A DNA stretch of 64,000 nucleotides from Bog-756 sp963812885 (GCA_963812885.1 CAWEWZ010000004.1:124001-188000), one strand, 5' to 3'; shown: positions 1 through 9,269, counted from the first letter of the stretch. A program made the numbers and translations. The notes: generated by a model not told the origin, from the sequence alone.

Positions 1-34
1 ACGCCCGGTCGCCCAAGCTGCTTACTTAAAGAAA

Positions 35-53
35 GCTACTAGGGATTGGTAGC
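35..53. promoter_or_regulatory. Imperfect dyad before the HxlR gene
   Basis: GCTAC and GTAGC arms flank a 9-base spacer and end directly at the ATG of the HxlR gene; one mismatch allows 7-bp arms. Placement fits an autoregulatory operator, but no second copy is present and the first 30 bases of the window are all that can be seen upstream. Confidence 0.25.
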
Positions 54-416
54 ATGGTCACAATGGCGACGGAGGGGGAGCAGGGGGTCTGCGAGGCGAT
101 CACTCAGGTCTTCTCGCTCCTCGGGAAGCGATGGACCGGGTTGATCATCGCCACCTTGTTCGACGGCCCGCTTCGCTTCTCCCAGATCGTTCGGCTGGTC
201 CCGGGGATGAGCGAACGCATGCTGTCCGAGCGTCTGTGCGAGCTGGCCGACGCAGGCCTGCTGACGCGGCAAGTGGATGACGGGCCGCCCGTCAATGTGA
301 GCTACCGGCTGACGGCGGGCGGCGAAGCTCTTCGCCCGGCCTTCGACGCGCTCGAGCAGTGGGGAAGCGAACAGCTCCTCGATCCGCGTGCCGCCCCGGG
401 CGGGCGCGGTGCCTGA
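54..416 (+). CDS. HxlR-family transcriptional regulator
   Basis: The 120-residue protein has the winged-helix signature of the HxlR family: 'FSLLGKRWTGLIIATLFDGP' near residues 20-39, then 'RFSQI', 'GMSERMLSERLCELADAGLL' and a 'YRLTAGGEAL' wing. Family members are dimeric DNA-binding repressors or activators that often respond to reactive electrophiles or redox stress. The start could be ATG 54 or ATG 63; the latter leaves the conserved domain intact. No clear ribosome binding site decides between them. It ends 8 bases before the convergent MarR gene, so its target may lie outside the window. Confidence 0.85.
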   Translation: MVTMATEGEQGVCEAITQVFSLLGKRWTGLIIATLFDGPLRFSQIVRLVPGMSERMLSERLCELADAGLLTRQVDDGPPVNVSYRLTAGGEALRPAFDALEQWGSEQLLDPRAAPGGRGA

Positions 417-424
417 GGATGCGG

Positions 425-874
425 CTACTCACCCGGCGCCGGGAGATGATCCTCCAACGCCTGCACCAGTAACTGTCGGAAGGTAGCCCGCTCCGACTCG
501 CTCAGCCGGCCCAAGATCTCGTCCTCGATGGTCCCTTGGGCCAACTCGGCCTGCTCGAGGGCGGCCAGGCCGGCCGGGGTGACGTCGACCAGGTGGCGCC
601 GCCGGTCGGCCGGGTCACGCCGCCGTTCCACGTACTCCAGGTCCTCCAGGTCGTTGAGCACGAGGACGCCCGTATTGGAATCGATGGACAGGTCGTCGGT
701 CATCGTCCCCTGCGACACACCGGGATGGTCCCGCAGGTAGGCCAGCACGCCCATGTTCTTGATGTTCATCCCCACCAGCTCGACGGTGGAGCGCCGGTAG
801 ACGACCCTGGCCAGCCTGGTGAGGAGCACGATCGTCCCCGTGGTGGGCGGGGCAGTCAGCGCTGACTTCACCAT
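425..874 (-). CDS. MarR-family transcriptional regulator
   Basis: The 149-residue protein carries the MarR winged helix: 'LRDHPGVSQGTMTDDLSIDS' as the recognition part and 'DLEYVERRRDPADRRRHLVDVTPAGLAAL' as the wing, with the usual DxRxR pattern. MarR proteins repress neighbouring efflux or detoxification genes until a ligand binds. It is divergent from the MFS exporter at 930, sharing a 55-bp intergenic region with short dyads, so repression of that exporter and of itself is the likely role. Confidence 0.88.
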   Translation of the reverse strand: MVKSALTAPPTTGTIVLLTRLARVVYRRSTVELVGMNIKNMGVLAYLRDHPGVSQGTMTDDLSIDSNTGVLVLNDLEDLEYVERRRDPADRRRHLVDVTPAGLAALEQAELAQGTIEDEILGRLSESERATFRQLLVQALEDHLPAPGE

Positions 875-884
875 CTCGAGCCTA

Positions 885-919
885 GCGGTACCGCCATATC
901 GATCACCCCTATACGATAG
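885..919. promoter_or_regulatory. Divergent marR/MFS control region with dyads
   Basis: The 55-bp gap between the divergent regulator and exporter holds a perfect palindrome GCGGTACCGC (885-894), and CTAT-ACG-ATAG (909-919) within a TATCG/CGATA pair (897-918). Either could be a MarR operator. This rests on position and symmetry only. Confidence 0.35.
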
Positions 920-929
920 TCCCTAAATC

Positions 930-2438
930 ATGACTATCCCAGCCTCCGTGACCATTTCCGCGACCTCGACCGCCAGTGACCGCCGCCGGTGGGTCGCCCT
1001 GGTGGTGGTGTGCCTGGCCATGCTGATGAACGCACTGGACGGCTCCATCGTCAATGTGGCCCTCCCCGACATCCAGCACAGCCTGCACTTCAGCCAGTCC
1101 GACCTGACCTGGGTGGTCGATGCCTACCTCATCTCCTTCGGGAGCTTCCTCCTCATGGCCGGGCGCCTCGGTGACCTGATCGGCCGCAAGAAGGTGTTCC
1201 TGGCCGGGGTGACCGTGTTCACCCTGGCCTCGATCGCCTGCGGGTCGGCCGAGAGCCAGGCCATGCTGGTGGCGGCCCGCTTCGTCCAGGGCATCGGCGG
1301 GGCACTGTCGTCCTCGGTCATCGTGGCCATCATCGTCACCGAATTCCCGAGCGCCACGGAACGGGCCAAGGCGATGAGCGCTTACGTCTTCGTGGCCGTG
1401 GGCGGCGGCTCGATCGGCCTCCTGGCCGGCGGGGTACTGACCCAGGCGCTGAGCTGGCACTGGATCTTCTTCGTGAACGTGCCCATCGGCATCGCCACCC
1501 TGCTCCTCGGCCGAGCCCTCATCGTCGAGAACGCCGGCCTCGGCATCAGACAGGGCGTCGACGTCATCGGGTCGGTGCTGGTCACGGTCTCCCTGATGAT
1601 CGGGATCTACGGCATCGTCACCGCGTCACGCCTGGGCTGGGGCTCACCGGAGACCCTGGGCTGTATCGCCGTCGCCGTCGTGCTCTTCAGCGCCTTCGTC
1701 GTCCTGGAGTCCAGGCTCGAGAATCCGATCATGCCCCTGCGGATCCTCAAGCTGCGCAGCCTGACCGGCTCGAGCGTCATCCGGGGTCTCATCGCCACGG
1801 GAATGTTCTCGACCTTCTTCATCGGCGCCCTCTACTTCGAGCACGTGCTCGGCTACAGCCCGGTGCGGACCGGCCTGGCCTTCATGCCCGCCACCGTGGG
1901 GATGGCGGGCATGTCCGCCGGGATCGCCGCCCGGCTGGTCAATCGCTTCGGCCCCCGGCGAGTGGCCTATCCCGGTATGTTCATCGCCGCCCTGGGCCTC
2001 CTCCTGCTGGCTACGGCGGGGCGTGATCCCGGCTACTTCCCCCAGGTCTTCTTGGCCCTCCTGCTTCTCGGCCTGGGCGCCGGGTCGTCGTTCATGCCGT
2101 TGCTCCAGATCGGGATGTCGGAGATCCCCAACGCCGACGCCGGATTGGGCTCAGGCATCGTCAACGTCTCCCAGCAGATGGCCGCCGCCGTCGGGCTGGC
2201 CGTGCTCAGCACGGTGGCCACCAACCGCACCAAGTCCCTCGTGGCCGGGGGCCACGACCTCATCGGGGCGTTGACCGACGGCTACCGTTTGGCGCTCCTC
2301 ATCGCCGCCGGCTGCGTGCTGGTCGGGCTGGCCGTCGCCCCCCTTCTCCTCCGGACGAGGGAATCACCCGAGCAGGAGGAGAAGCACATGGCCGAGAACA
2401 TGGAGAATCCCGAGTCCTACGAGCACCTCGTCCTCTAG
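930..2438 (+). CDS. MFS transporter, DHA2 (EmrB/QacA-like) drug exporter
   Basis: The 502-residue protein has about 14 hydrophobic segments, the size and topology of the DHA2 family of proton-coupled drug exporters. Visible motifs are 'NALDGSIVNVALPDI' in helix 1 (the D1 motif), 'WVVDAYLISFGSFLLMAGRL' in helix 2, and motif A 'GRLGDLIGRKK' in the first cytoplasmic loop. The last 30 residues are hydrophilic and acidic ('SPEQEEKHMAENMENPES'), probably a cytoplasmic tail. It is divergent from a MarR regulator that probably controls it. The substrate cannot be told from sequence. Confidence 0.9.
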   Translation: MTIPASVTISATSTASDRRRWVALVVVCLAMLMNALDGSIVNVALPDIQHSLHFSQSDLTWVVDAYLISFGSFLLMAGRLGDLIGRKKVFLAGVTVFTLASIACGSAESQAMLVAARFVQGIGGALSSSVIVAIIVTEFPSATERAKAMSAYVFVAVGGGSIGLLAGGVLTQALSWHWIFFVNVPIGIATLLLGRALIVENAGLGIRQGVDVIGSVLVTVSLMIGIYGIVTASRLGWGSPETLGCIAVAVVLFSAFVVLESRLENPIMPLRILKLRSLTGSSVIRGLIATGMFSTFFIGALYFEHVLGYSPVRTGLAFMPATVGMAGMSAGIAARLVNRFGPRRVAYPGMFIAALGLLLLATAGRDPGYFPQVFLALLLLGLGAGSSFMPLLQIGMSEIPNADAGLGSGIVNVSQQMAAAVGLAVLSTVATNRTKSLVAGGHDLIGALTDGYRLALLIAAGCVLVGLAVAPLLLRTRESPEQEEKHMAENMENPESYEHLVL

Positions 2439-2528
2439 GCCCGATTCTGAGCGGGTCGCTCGCCGGTCACCGTATGATCCGACACCGGAGGCATCGAGCG
2501 AGACAGCGAGACAGAAAGGCGGTTCATC

Positions 2529-2717
2529 GTGCGCCCGGAGACGGATGCGGTCAGAGATGCCGCGACAGGACTGGTCCAGGCCATGGCGCAGTTGGTGCGG
2601 GCCATGGATGCCGTCGGCGATGACGGCGAAGCCGCCGCCCGCATCCCCGATGGGGCGCAGGAGGCGCTCGAGGCTCTGGCGGCGCGGGTGAGTGCGGCGA
2701 AGGGCTTCAGTGCCTGA
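2529..2717 (+). CDS. Small hypothetical protein
   Basis: A GTG-initiated 62-residue protein, Ala-rich and helical, with no cysteine and no membrane segment ('VQAMAQLVRAMDAVGDDGEA'). I recognise no family. Its stop overlaps the GTG start of the zinc-finger gene by 8 bases, so the two are probably translated together. Coding is supported by this overlap and by GC-rich third positions only. Confidence 0.55.
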   Translation: MRPETDAVRDAATGLVQAMAQLVRAMDAVGDDGEAAARIPDGAQEALEALAARVSAAKGFSA

Positions 2718-3063
2718 GGGACCGGACGATCAGGTCGATCCGTCCGTCCCCCCGAGTGGCAGTGGCTGCGTGGAGTGTCTGCAGGCCGGGGGGTGGTGGC
2801 TGCACCTGAGGCGGTGCGCGAAATGCGGTGTCATCGGGTGCTGCGACAACTCACCGAGCCAGCACGCCACCAAGCACGCCCGGAGCGAGGGTCACACCGT
2901 CATACGCAGCTTCGAGCCCGGCGAGGACTGGTTCTGGGACTACGCCTCCGAGCAGTTTTTCGAAGGTCCGGTCCTGGCCGCACCGCTCCACCATCCTCTC
3001 GACCAGCCGACGCCGGGGCCGGCCGGGCGAGTGCCCCCGGACTGGCAGAACCATCTGAACTGA
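2710..3063 (+). CDS. UBP-type zinc-finger protein
   Basis: About 117 residues from GTG 2710 (GTG 2692 is also possible). The Cys/His spacing of a UBP-type zinc finger is clear: 'CVEC', 'WWLHLRRCAKCGVIGCCDNS', then 'HATKHARSEGH' and the aromatic 'DWFWDYASEQFF' segment. In eukaryotes this finger binds the free C-terminus of ubiquitin; actinobacteria carry stand-alone versions of unknown role. The C-terminal 30 residues are Pro-rich. It is probably cytoplasmic and co-translated with the small gene before it. Confidence 0.8.
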   Translation: MPEGPDDQVDPSVPPSGSGCVECLQAGGWWLHLRRCAKCGVIGCCDNSPSQHATKHARSEGHTVIRSFEPGEDWFWDYASEQFFEGPVLAAPLHHPLDQPTPGPAGRVPPDWQNHLN

Positions 3064-3077
3064 TCCGCCGGCTGGGC

Positions 3078-5005
3078 TCACACCGGGCTGAACCATCGGA
3101 TCTGTCCCCGGCCCCTCGACTTGGCTGCGTACAAGGCCTGGTCGGCGCGTTCGATCAGTGTCTCGACGGAACGGTCGCTGGGCTGGGAGACGGCCACCCC
3201 GATGCTGCACCCGATGGTGAACGTGCCCTGATCGCTCTCCACCACCGAATGGGACACGTACCGGCTGATCCGATCGGCGAGGAGCGCCGGCGCATCGGAC
3301 CCGTCGTTCCCCAGCCACCCCACGACGAACTCGTCCCCGCCGAACCGGGCCACCACGTCCGAGGCCCGGGTGGCGGCCCGGAGTGCGTCGGCCACCGACC
3401 GAATGGCGGCGTCGCCGCCGTCGTGACCGAGTGAGTCGTTCATCTTCTTGAGCTCGTCGAGGTCGATGAACAGGACGGTGAGGGCGAGCTCGCCGCGGCT
3501 CCGATGCACGCTGGCCAGGTCGAGCTCGAGGGCTTCGAGGGCCGCTCCCCGGTTGAGCAGCCCGGTCAGCGAGTCACGGGTGGCCCGCTCGAACAGCGCC
3601 TCGCGCTGCCGGTTGCTGGTCCGCACCGACGCCTGGAGCTCATTGAGGGCTGATTGCAGTGCCGCCCCGGTACGTCCGGGAAGCGACTGCCTCAGCACAG
3701 GGTCGTCCAGGTCTCCGAGCGAGAGGGCGATGGCCTGCTCCTGCACGGCCCGGAGGGTGGACGACATCTCGTTGAACGCCCCGGCGGCCAGCGCCAGCTC
3801 CCGGGGTCCCGACTCCTCGAGCTCGGGGAGCTCGAGCTCGCCCTCCCGAACCGATTCGGCGGCGTCGACGATGCGGGCCAGCGGCCGGCGGACCGCCCGG
3901 TCCAGGATGACCACGGCCCCGACGGCCGTGAGGACGAGGAACAGCATGAAGAGGGAGACGACGTAGAGGGTGGTGGTGGCCGATCTGGCCTGGGCGGCCG
4001 TGGCGGCTCGGAGATCGGCGGAGCTGGCCAGCACCAGGTCGGTCAGCGAATCGGCCCAGGCAACTTCGGACCTCCCGACAGCTCCGATCCCGCTCGCATC
4101 GGTGGCCAGAGGTGGCTTCCACCGAGCCCGGCGGCGATGCCTGACTGCACATCAGCCCTGAAGGCGGCGTCGGGCCGGCTCGCCATCAGGGTCTTCCATG
4201 CGGCGGCGCCATGCGGCCCGAGGGCGGCGGGAAAGCCGGCGACCGCTGATTCGAACTGCTGATGGCTCACGATGAGGCTCTGGACCTCGTCGGGAGTGGC
4301 CGGCGCCGTGAGCACCGTCTCCAGCGACCCGCCTCCCTTCAGGCTCTCCTCACCGAGGCCGGAGGTGAACGCGTCGAACGAGGCACCGAGTCCGGTCAGC
4401 CGGGCCTTGGTCGACGGCGAGTCCGACGCCTCGCTCGAGGTCAGCAGCTGGTCGAACTTCGACTCCCACCGGGCATCGATCGTCGAGCCGAGATCGTTGA
4501 AGAAGGTCTCCACCTCCTTCGGTGATGCCGTGCCCCGGTCGGCCGACCGCCGGAGGGCGACGAGTCCCGAATAGTCGGAGGCGAACGGCCCCCCGGGCTT
4601 GAAGGCGGCCAGGCCGTCGATGGCCCGTCGGGCCGTGGTCAGGTCGGCCTGGAAGTTGACGCCGAGGAGTGAGTCGAGCGTCGCCGGGGAGATGTGGTAC
4701 TCGGTGGCGGCCAGGATCGCCGCCGTGGGGACGTATTCGTCGTACACGGCGACGCGGGCGCGGATGAGGGAGTCGAGCACCAACGAGGACTCCTGGGTCC
4801 TGAGCGCCTGGCTGCGGGTCGACGACTGGCCGAGCACGACGCTCGTGGCCAGGCCGACGGCCATGGCCATCGGGATGAGCACGACGACCACGAGCGAGGA
4901 GCGGATGCTGAGCGGGAACAGCCCTCGTCCCGGGCGATGCCGACCGGGGCGCTCGAGGATCCGGTCAGGGGTCGGCGACCGGGCGCTATCGGGCACGCCG
5001 GTCAC
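3078..5005 (-). CDS. Membrane sensor diguanylate cyclase (GGDEF), one frameshift
   Basis: A diguanylate cyclase makes c-di-GMP from two GTP. The N-terminal part (5005 down to about 4125) has a membrane helix ('SSLVVVVLIPMAMAVGLATS') and a helical extracytoplasmic sensor resembling nitrate/methyl-accepting sensor folds. The C-terminal part (about 4125 to 3078) has a second membrane helix, a HAMP-like linker ('RPLARIVDAAESVREGELEL'), and a GGDEF domain with intact 'ARFGGDEFVVGW' and 'DSLTGLLNR'. The reading frame changes once near 4110-4135; the linking frame reads 'LATDASGIGAVGRSEVAWAD'. One base change rejoins the protein at about 640 residues, so this is probably a sequence error. Confidence 0.78.
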
Positions 5006-5248
5006 GGCGCCCTTGATCTCAGCGGGCCCGGCGCGGTGGTGCGGGATTGACGACGATCACTGCGCTCACTGCCCACAACCTGGTATCGGCAGGTTCTCCA
5101 CCCATCCGAAGGGCGGGTGTCGGATAGGTCCGGTCTCAGGCGTGAATGGGATGCTCCGAGCCGGTGGACATCGGGTCGAGCGCCCCGGATCGGCGGGTGG
5201 TGGCACGCCCTCCGGGATGGCTTCGTCCATCCGGGCCTATCGGGGGCA

Positions 5249-7103
5249 TCAACCGACGCCGAGGCCGTCGAGGCCGGCGGGAGCCAGGAACCGTCGGTCG
5301 ATCGTCACTGCCTCGGCCGACATGGGCATGGCGAAGTGGTACCCCTGATAGCAGTCGACCCCCATGGCGGTGACGTCGGCCAGCTGATCGCACGACTCCA
5401 CTCCCTCGGCCACGACGGTCATCTCCAGCCCATGGGCCAGTCCCACGACGGCGTCGACGATGAGCCGGCTGGCGGTTTCTCGCTGCAGGTCGACGATGAA
5501 GCTGCGATCGATCTTGATCACGTCGACGGGAAGTTCCTTCAGGTAGCTGAGCGACGAGTACCCGGTGCCGAAGTCGTCCAGGGCCAGGACCACGCCGATG
5601 TCCTTGAGGGCCTCGAGCACCAGCAGGGCCTTGCCGCTGTCCCTGATGAGCACGCTCTCGGTGACCTCGAGGGTCATCGTGGCGGGATCGGTGTGGGTGT
5701 CGGCGACCACTCCGGCGACGAGGTCGACGAAGCCGGGGGCGATGAGCTGATCGACCGAGACGTTGACCGACATGAACAGACCCGGCCGGCCGCCGTGGTG
5801 GATCCAACCTTGGCGGTCGAGGCAGCGCCTGTTCCATCACCCAACGCCCGATGCCCACGATGAGTCCCGACCGTTCGGCGAGAGGGACGGTGACGCTGGG
5901 GGCGATCACCCCCTGCGTCGGGTGATCCCAGCGCAGCAGGGCCTCGATCCCGATGATCTGCCCACTGCCGGTGGCCACGATCGGTTGGTAGCTGAGCCAG
6001 AGCTCACCCCGGCCCCGGGCGTTCCGCAGAGTCGCGGGTCAGGCCCGCCCTCCGGATGGCCAGATGCTGCTCGCCGTGGTCGATCGTCCCGAACCTGGCT
6101 CCACCCTTGCGCTTGGCCTGGTACATGGCGGTGTCGGCGTCCTGGATGATCTGCTCGGGGACATCGGAGCCCTGGCCGGCGAAGGCGATGCCCACGCTGG
6201 CGCTGAGCTGCACCTCGATGTCGCTGAGTTGGAAGGGCCGGGCCAGCGCGGTGCCCACCGGTTGGCCAGCAGTTCCGCCTGGGACGGCATCTCGAGGTCG
6301 TCGCAGAGGATGATGAACTCGTCCCCGGCCAGCCGGGCCAGCGTGTCGCCCGGCCGGAGGAGCCCGCCGATGCGGTCGGCCACCGCGATGAGCAGCTCGT
6401 CTCCGATCCGGTGCCCGTGGGTGTCGTTGACCACCTTGAAGCGGTCGAGATCGGCGAACAGGATGGCCACCGTCTTCTTCGATCGCCGGGACCGGCGGAT
6501 GGCGTGGTCGAGGCGTTGGATGAGAAGGGCCCGGTTGGGCAGTCCGGTCAGCGAGTCGTGGAGGGAGTTCTCGAGCGCGACCTCGGACGACTGGGTGAGA
6601 TCGGCTCGGGCCTGTGCGTTCATGAGATAGGCGGTGGTCACGTCGGCCAGGGTCTGGGCGGCGGCCATCGCCTCCTGGGTGAGGGGCCCGGGGGTGGTGC
6701 AGTAGAGGTCGAGCGCACCGAGCCGGCCGGTCTCCTGGCGGAGGGGAAAGGTGAACACGGCGACCAGGCCGGCGGCGCTGGCCCGCTCGGCGAACCTCGG
6801 GAAGGCGGTGTCGCGGGCCAGGTCGGCGATGGCCACGGCCTCACCGGTCTCGTAGGCGGCCAGGCACGGCCCCTCCCACAGCTCGGTCTGGAGCTCCTCG
6901 AAGCACAGGGCCGATTCGTCGGAGGCGGCGATGAAGTGCGGACTCGATCCCGGTGCGATCAGGGTCACCCCGGCGGCATCGATCGGGAGCACATCGACGA
7001 TGGTGACGACCAGGTGGTCGAGGATGGCCTGAATCGGGAAGTCCGTCGTCAGGGTCCGCGCGAAGTCTGCCAGCACAGTGGACAACCGTTGCTCGATCGC
7101 CAT
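5249..7103 (-). CDS. GAF-GGDEF-EAL c-di-GMP turnover protein, three frameshifts
   Basis: A cytoplasmic protein of about 618 residues. Order: GAF sensor (about 1-160), GGDEF domain with 'ARLAGDEFIIL' (AGDEF variant, often active) and 'DSLTGLPNR', then an EAL phosphodiesterase domain. The EAL catalytic set is complete: 'IEALLRW', 'NVSVDQL', 'LEVTES', 'DDFGTGYSSL', 'VIKIDRSFI', 'VVAEGVE', 'YQGYHFA'. Frame changes fall near 6262, 6030 and 5825. ATG 7103 is chosen because AGGTGG lies 7 bases upstream; TTG 7154 is possible. Next to the membrane cyclase it suggests a local c-di-GMP node. Confidence 0.78.
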
Positions 7104-7209
7104 AGATACCACCTGTCGACCAACAGGAGGTGTCCGCGGGGTCTGGGCGGGCAACTCGCCAAGTCGCCCGCTTTGCTACTGCGTGCGACCAGAGAAGGTT
7201 ACCCCGTAG

Positions 7210-7782
7210 TCACTCCTGCGCCGGTGGATGACCCGGGCCCTGCAAGGCGGCGAAGGCGCCGGCTCCGGCCTGCCAGGTCCGCTCGAGATCGGATCCGGGC
7301 ACGAACCGGCCGTCGAGCTCGAGGATCATCGTGCCGTGGGCGAAGGCCCACAGCGCCTGGGCCAGATAGGGCTCACCGGTGGCCAGGAAGAAGGGCTCGC
7401 CCGCCCAGTCCTCGAGCCCGGCCAGCAGCGAGCCGCGGGGGAAGGACGACGAGGTGGTCAGCCGATAGAGATTGGGATGGGTGACGGCCACCGACCGGTA
7501 CGCGGCCAGCAGCGACACGATGGGCCCGTCCGGACCCGGGTCGGCGACGGCCCGGTGCAGCGCGTCCCCGGTCTCGAACAGGCCGGCTTCGACCAGGCCG
7601 ACCTCGAGGGCGTCCTTGCCGTCGAAGTGCTTGTAGATGGACGGCGCCCGTATGCCGACCGTGTCGGCGAGTCGCCGCATGGTCAGCGCTTCGTACCCCT
7701 CCGCCTCCAGCAACTGGTGGGCGGCGGCGATCAGCTCGATCGCCCTCGGTGAGCGGGCCTGCGGCGTCGGCCGGGCGGACAT
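7210..7782 (-). CDS. TetR-family transcriptional regulator
   Basis: The 190-residue protein has a TetR helix-turn-helix at residues 10-55 ('AAHQLLEAEGYEALTMRRLA', 'VGIRAPSIYKHFDGKDAL') and a variable helical ligand domain resembling the TetR_C_13 type. It lies one base after the stop of the F420-type reductase on the same strand, so both are co-transcribed from the promoter near 8250-8320. The two 17-bp dyads there (8280-8318) are the probable operators, giving autoregulation and perhaps control of the divergent SDR gene. Confidence 0.88.
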   Translation of the reverse strand: MSARPTPQARSPRAIELIAAAHQLLEAEGYEALTMRRLADTVGIRAPSIYKHFDGKDALEVGLVEAGLFETGDALHRAVADPGPDGPIVSLLAAYRSVAVTHPNLYRLTTSSSFPRGSLLAGLEDWAGEPFFLATGEPYLAQALWAFAHGTMILELDGRFVPGSDLERTWQAGAGAFAALQGPGHPPAQE

Positions 7783-7783
7783 C

Positions 7784-8245
7784 TCAGTCGGTCCCCTCCG
7801 AGAGCAGGAAGACGGGATGGTCGGGGGCGATCCGGCGGACGTCCTCGTCGTCCGAGTCGGCCGTAACCCCGTCGAAGAAGACGCCCACCTCCATCTTCCA
7901 CCTGCGGAGGTAGGCCCGCAGGATCGGCGGCTTCTCGGCGTCGGGCAGCTCGTGGGCCACCCGCTCGTCCCGTCGGCGGCCGAGGATGAGGGCCAGGCGG
8001 CCGTTGTCGGCCCGGACATTCCTGACCCACTGGCCTTCGCCCCGCGGTGACACCAGGTACTGGCGCCCGTCGACCTCGAGGAGGTTCACCGGGGTCCGTC
8101 TCGGTGTCCCGCTCTTGCGTCCCCGGACCTCCAGGATCCGGCTTCCCCAGATGCTGATCCCGGCCCGCATGGCCAGGATCACGAACGGGTTCATCAGCTT
8201 CCTGGTCAGCGTCCCCGGCTCCCGGTAGTGCACACCCTCGGCCAT
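7784..8245 (-). CDS. Deazaflavin-dependent nitroreductase-family protein
   Basis: The 153-residue protein matches the DDN/FDOR split-barrel family: 'EVRGRKSGTPRRTPVNLLEV' and 'YLVSPRGEGQWVRNVRA', the residues that hold the phosphate tail of F420. Members use F420H2 to reduce nitro compounds, quinones or enones; many are uncharacterised. First gene of a two-gene unit with the TetR regulator. F420 use implies an F420-making actinobacterium. Confidence 0.85.
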   Translation of the reverse strand: MAEGVHYREPGTLTRKLMNPFVILAMRAGISIWGSRILEVRGRKSGTPRRTPVNLLEVDGRQYLVSPRGEGQWVRNVRADNGRLALILGRRRDERVAHELPDAEKPPILRAYLRRWKMEVGVFFDGVTADSDDEDVRRIAPDHPVFLLSEGTD

Positions 8246-8279
8246 GTCGGCCTCCTCTCCTCGCCGCCCCGGTGGGGCG

Positions 8280-8296
8280 GGCTAACTATGTTAGCT
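8280..8296. promoter_or_regulatory. TetR-type operator, copy 1
   Basis: GGCTAAC-TAT-GTTAGCT: 7-bp arms around a 3-base centre, with a perfect GCTAAC/GTTAGC core. It lies between the reductase/TetR unit and the SDR gene, where a divergent promoter is expected. The 17-bp size suits a TetR dimer. Confidence 0.65.
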
Positions 8297-8301
8297 ATTG
8301 T

Positions 8302-8318
8302 GGCTTACAACGTTAGCC
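8302..8318. promoter_or_regulatory. TetR-type operator, copy 2
   Basis: GGCTTAC-AAC-GTTAGCC has the same 17-bp layout as copy 1 with one mismatch between its arms. The two centres are 22 bp apart, about two helical turns, so two dimers could bind on the same face. Confidence 0.65.
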
Positions 8319-8448
8319 TTGTCAACCCCCGGCGGACCCGGTGTGATCGGGCGGGGGCCGCTCGTGGATGCTCCCCGGGCCCCGACTGCCCCTCGCTCCC
8401 ATCGGCGTCGGCTACGTTCCGGGGAGCCTCAGCCCGTCAGGGGACGGG

Positions 8449-8493
8449 AACGACACTTCGACCAACGACACCTCGACCGACGACACCTCGACC
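8449..8493 (+). repeat. Three tandem 15-bp repeats in the SDR leader
   Basis: Three near-identical units of the form RACGACACYTCGACC run directly up to the ribosome binding site (AAGGAGA, 8494-8500) of the SDR gene. The units differ at two positions. They are most likely in the 5' untranslated leader. Confidence 0.7.
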
Positions 8494-8504
8494 AAGGAGA
8501 ACCC

Positions 8505-9269
8505 ATGGAGTGGAGCCAGCGATCAGCCATCGTCACCGGTGGAGCGGGCGGGCTCGGGGCCGCCACGGTCCGGCGGCTGAGCGCGCTCGGCCTCCGGGTG
8601 GTCATCTTCGACCGGGCCCTCGAGGCCGGGACGGCTCTGGCCGGGGAGCTCGGTACCGGCACGGCGGTCGGCGGGGACGTGAACAGCGACGCCGACGTCA
8701 GCGCGGCCATCGAGGCGGCGTCCGAGCTGGCCCCACTGGCCGTCGTCGTCAACGTAGCCGGGGGTGGAATGGGAGGTCGCACGCTGTCGAGGGACAACGA
8801 GCCGCTCGACATCGAGAAGTTCCGGGCCACCATCGAGCTCAACACGGTGGGCACCTTCAACGTGACGAGACTGAGCGCGGCCCGCATGGCCACCGTCGAT
8901 CCCGACGAGTTCGGCCAACGTGGAGTCGTCGTCAACACCGCCTCGATCGCCGGCTACGAGGGACAGACCGGACAGGTGGCCTACGGCGCGTCCAAGGCCG
9001 CGGTCCTCGGGATGAGCCTGCCGCTGGCCCGGGATCTGGCGCCGGTCGGCATCCGGGTGTGTGCCATCGCCCCGGGCACCATGGGCACCCCGCTGATGCA
9101 GAGCGCACCCGAGGAGCTGAAGGCCAAGCTGGTGGAGAACATCGTCTTCCCGAGACGGATGGGTGAGCCCGACGAGTTCGCCATGCTGGTCGAGAGCATC
9201 GTGGTGAACCCCTACCTCAACGGCGAGAACATCCGCCTGGACGGCGCCCTCCGCTTTCCCCCCAAGTAG
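8505..9269 (+). CDS. SDR-family 3-hydroxyacyl-CoA dehydrogenase-like enzyme
   Basis: The 254-residue protein is a classical short-chain dehydrogenase: cofactor loop 'TGGAGGLG', 'NVAGGG', catalytic Ser in 'VVNTASIAGYEG', and 'YGASK' with Tyr and Lys. 'VVVNTASIAGYEGQTGQVAY' and 'PGTMGTPLM' resemble type-II (HSD10-like) 3-hydroxyacyl-CoA dehydrogenases, which oxidise 3-hydroxyacyl-CoA with NAD in beta-oxidation. ATG 8505 has AAGGAGA four bases upstream. It faces the TetR/F420 unit across tandem operators and is followed by convergent CoA-transferase genes, which fits acyl-CoA catabolism. The exact substrate is unknown. Confidence 0.85.
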   Translation: MEWSQRSAIVTGGAGGLGAATVRRLSALGLRVVIFDRALEAGTALAGELGTGTAVGGDVNSDADVSAAIEAASELAPLAVVVNVAGGGMGGRTLSRDNEPLDIEKFRATIELNTVGTFNVTRLSAARMATVDPDEFGQRGVVVNTASIAGYEGQTGQVAYGASKAAVLGMSLPLARDLAPVGIRVCAIAPGTMGTPLMQSAPEELKAKLVENIVFPRRMGEPDEFAMLVESIVVNPYLNGENIRLDGALRFPPK

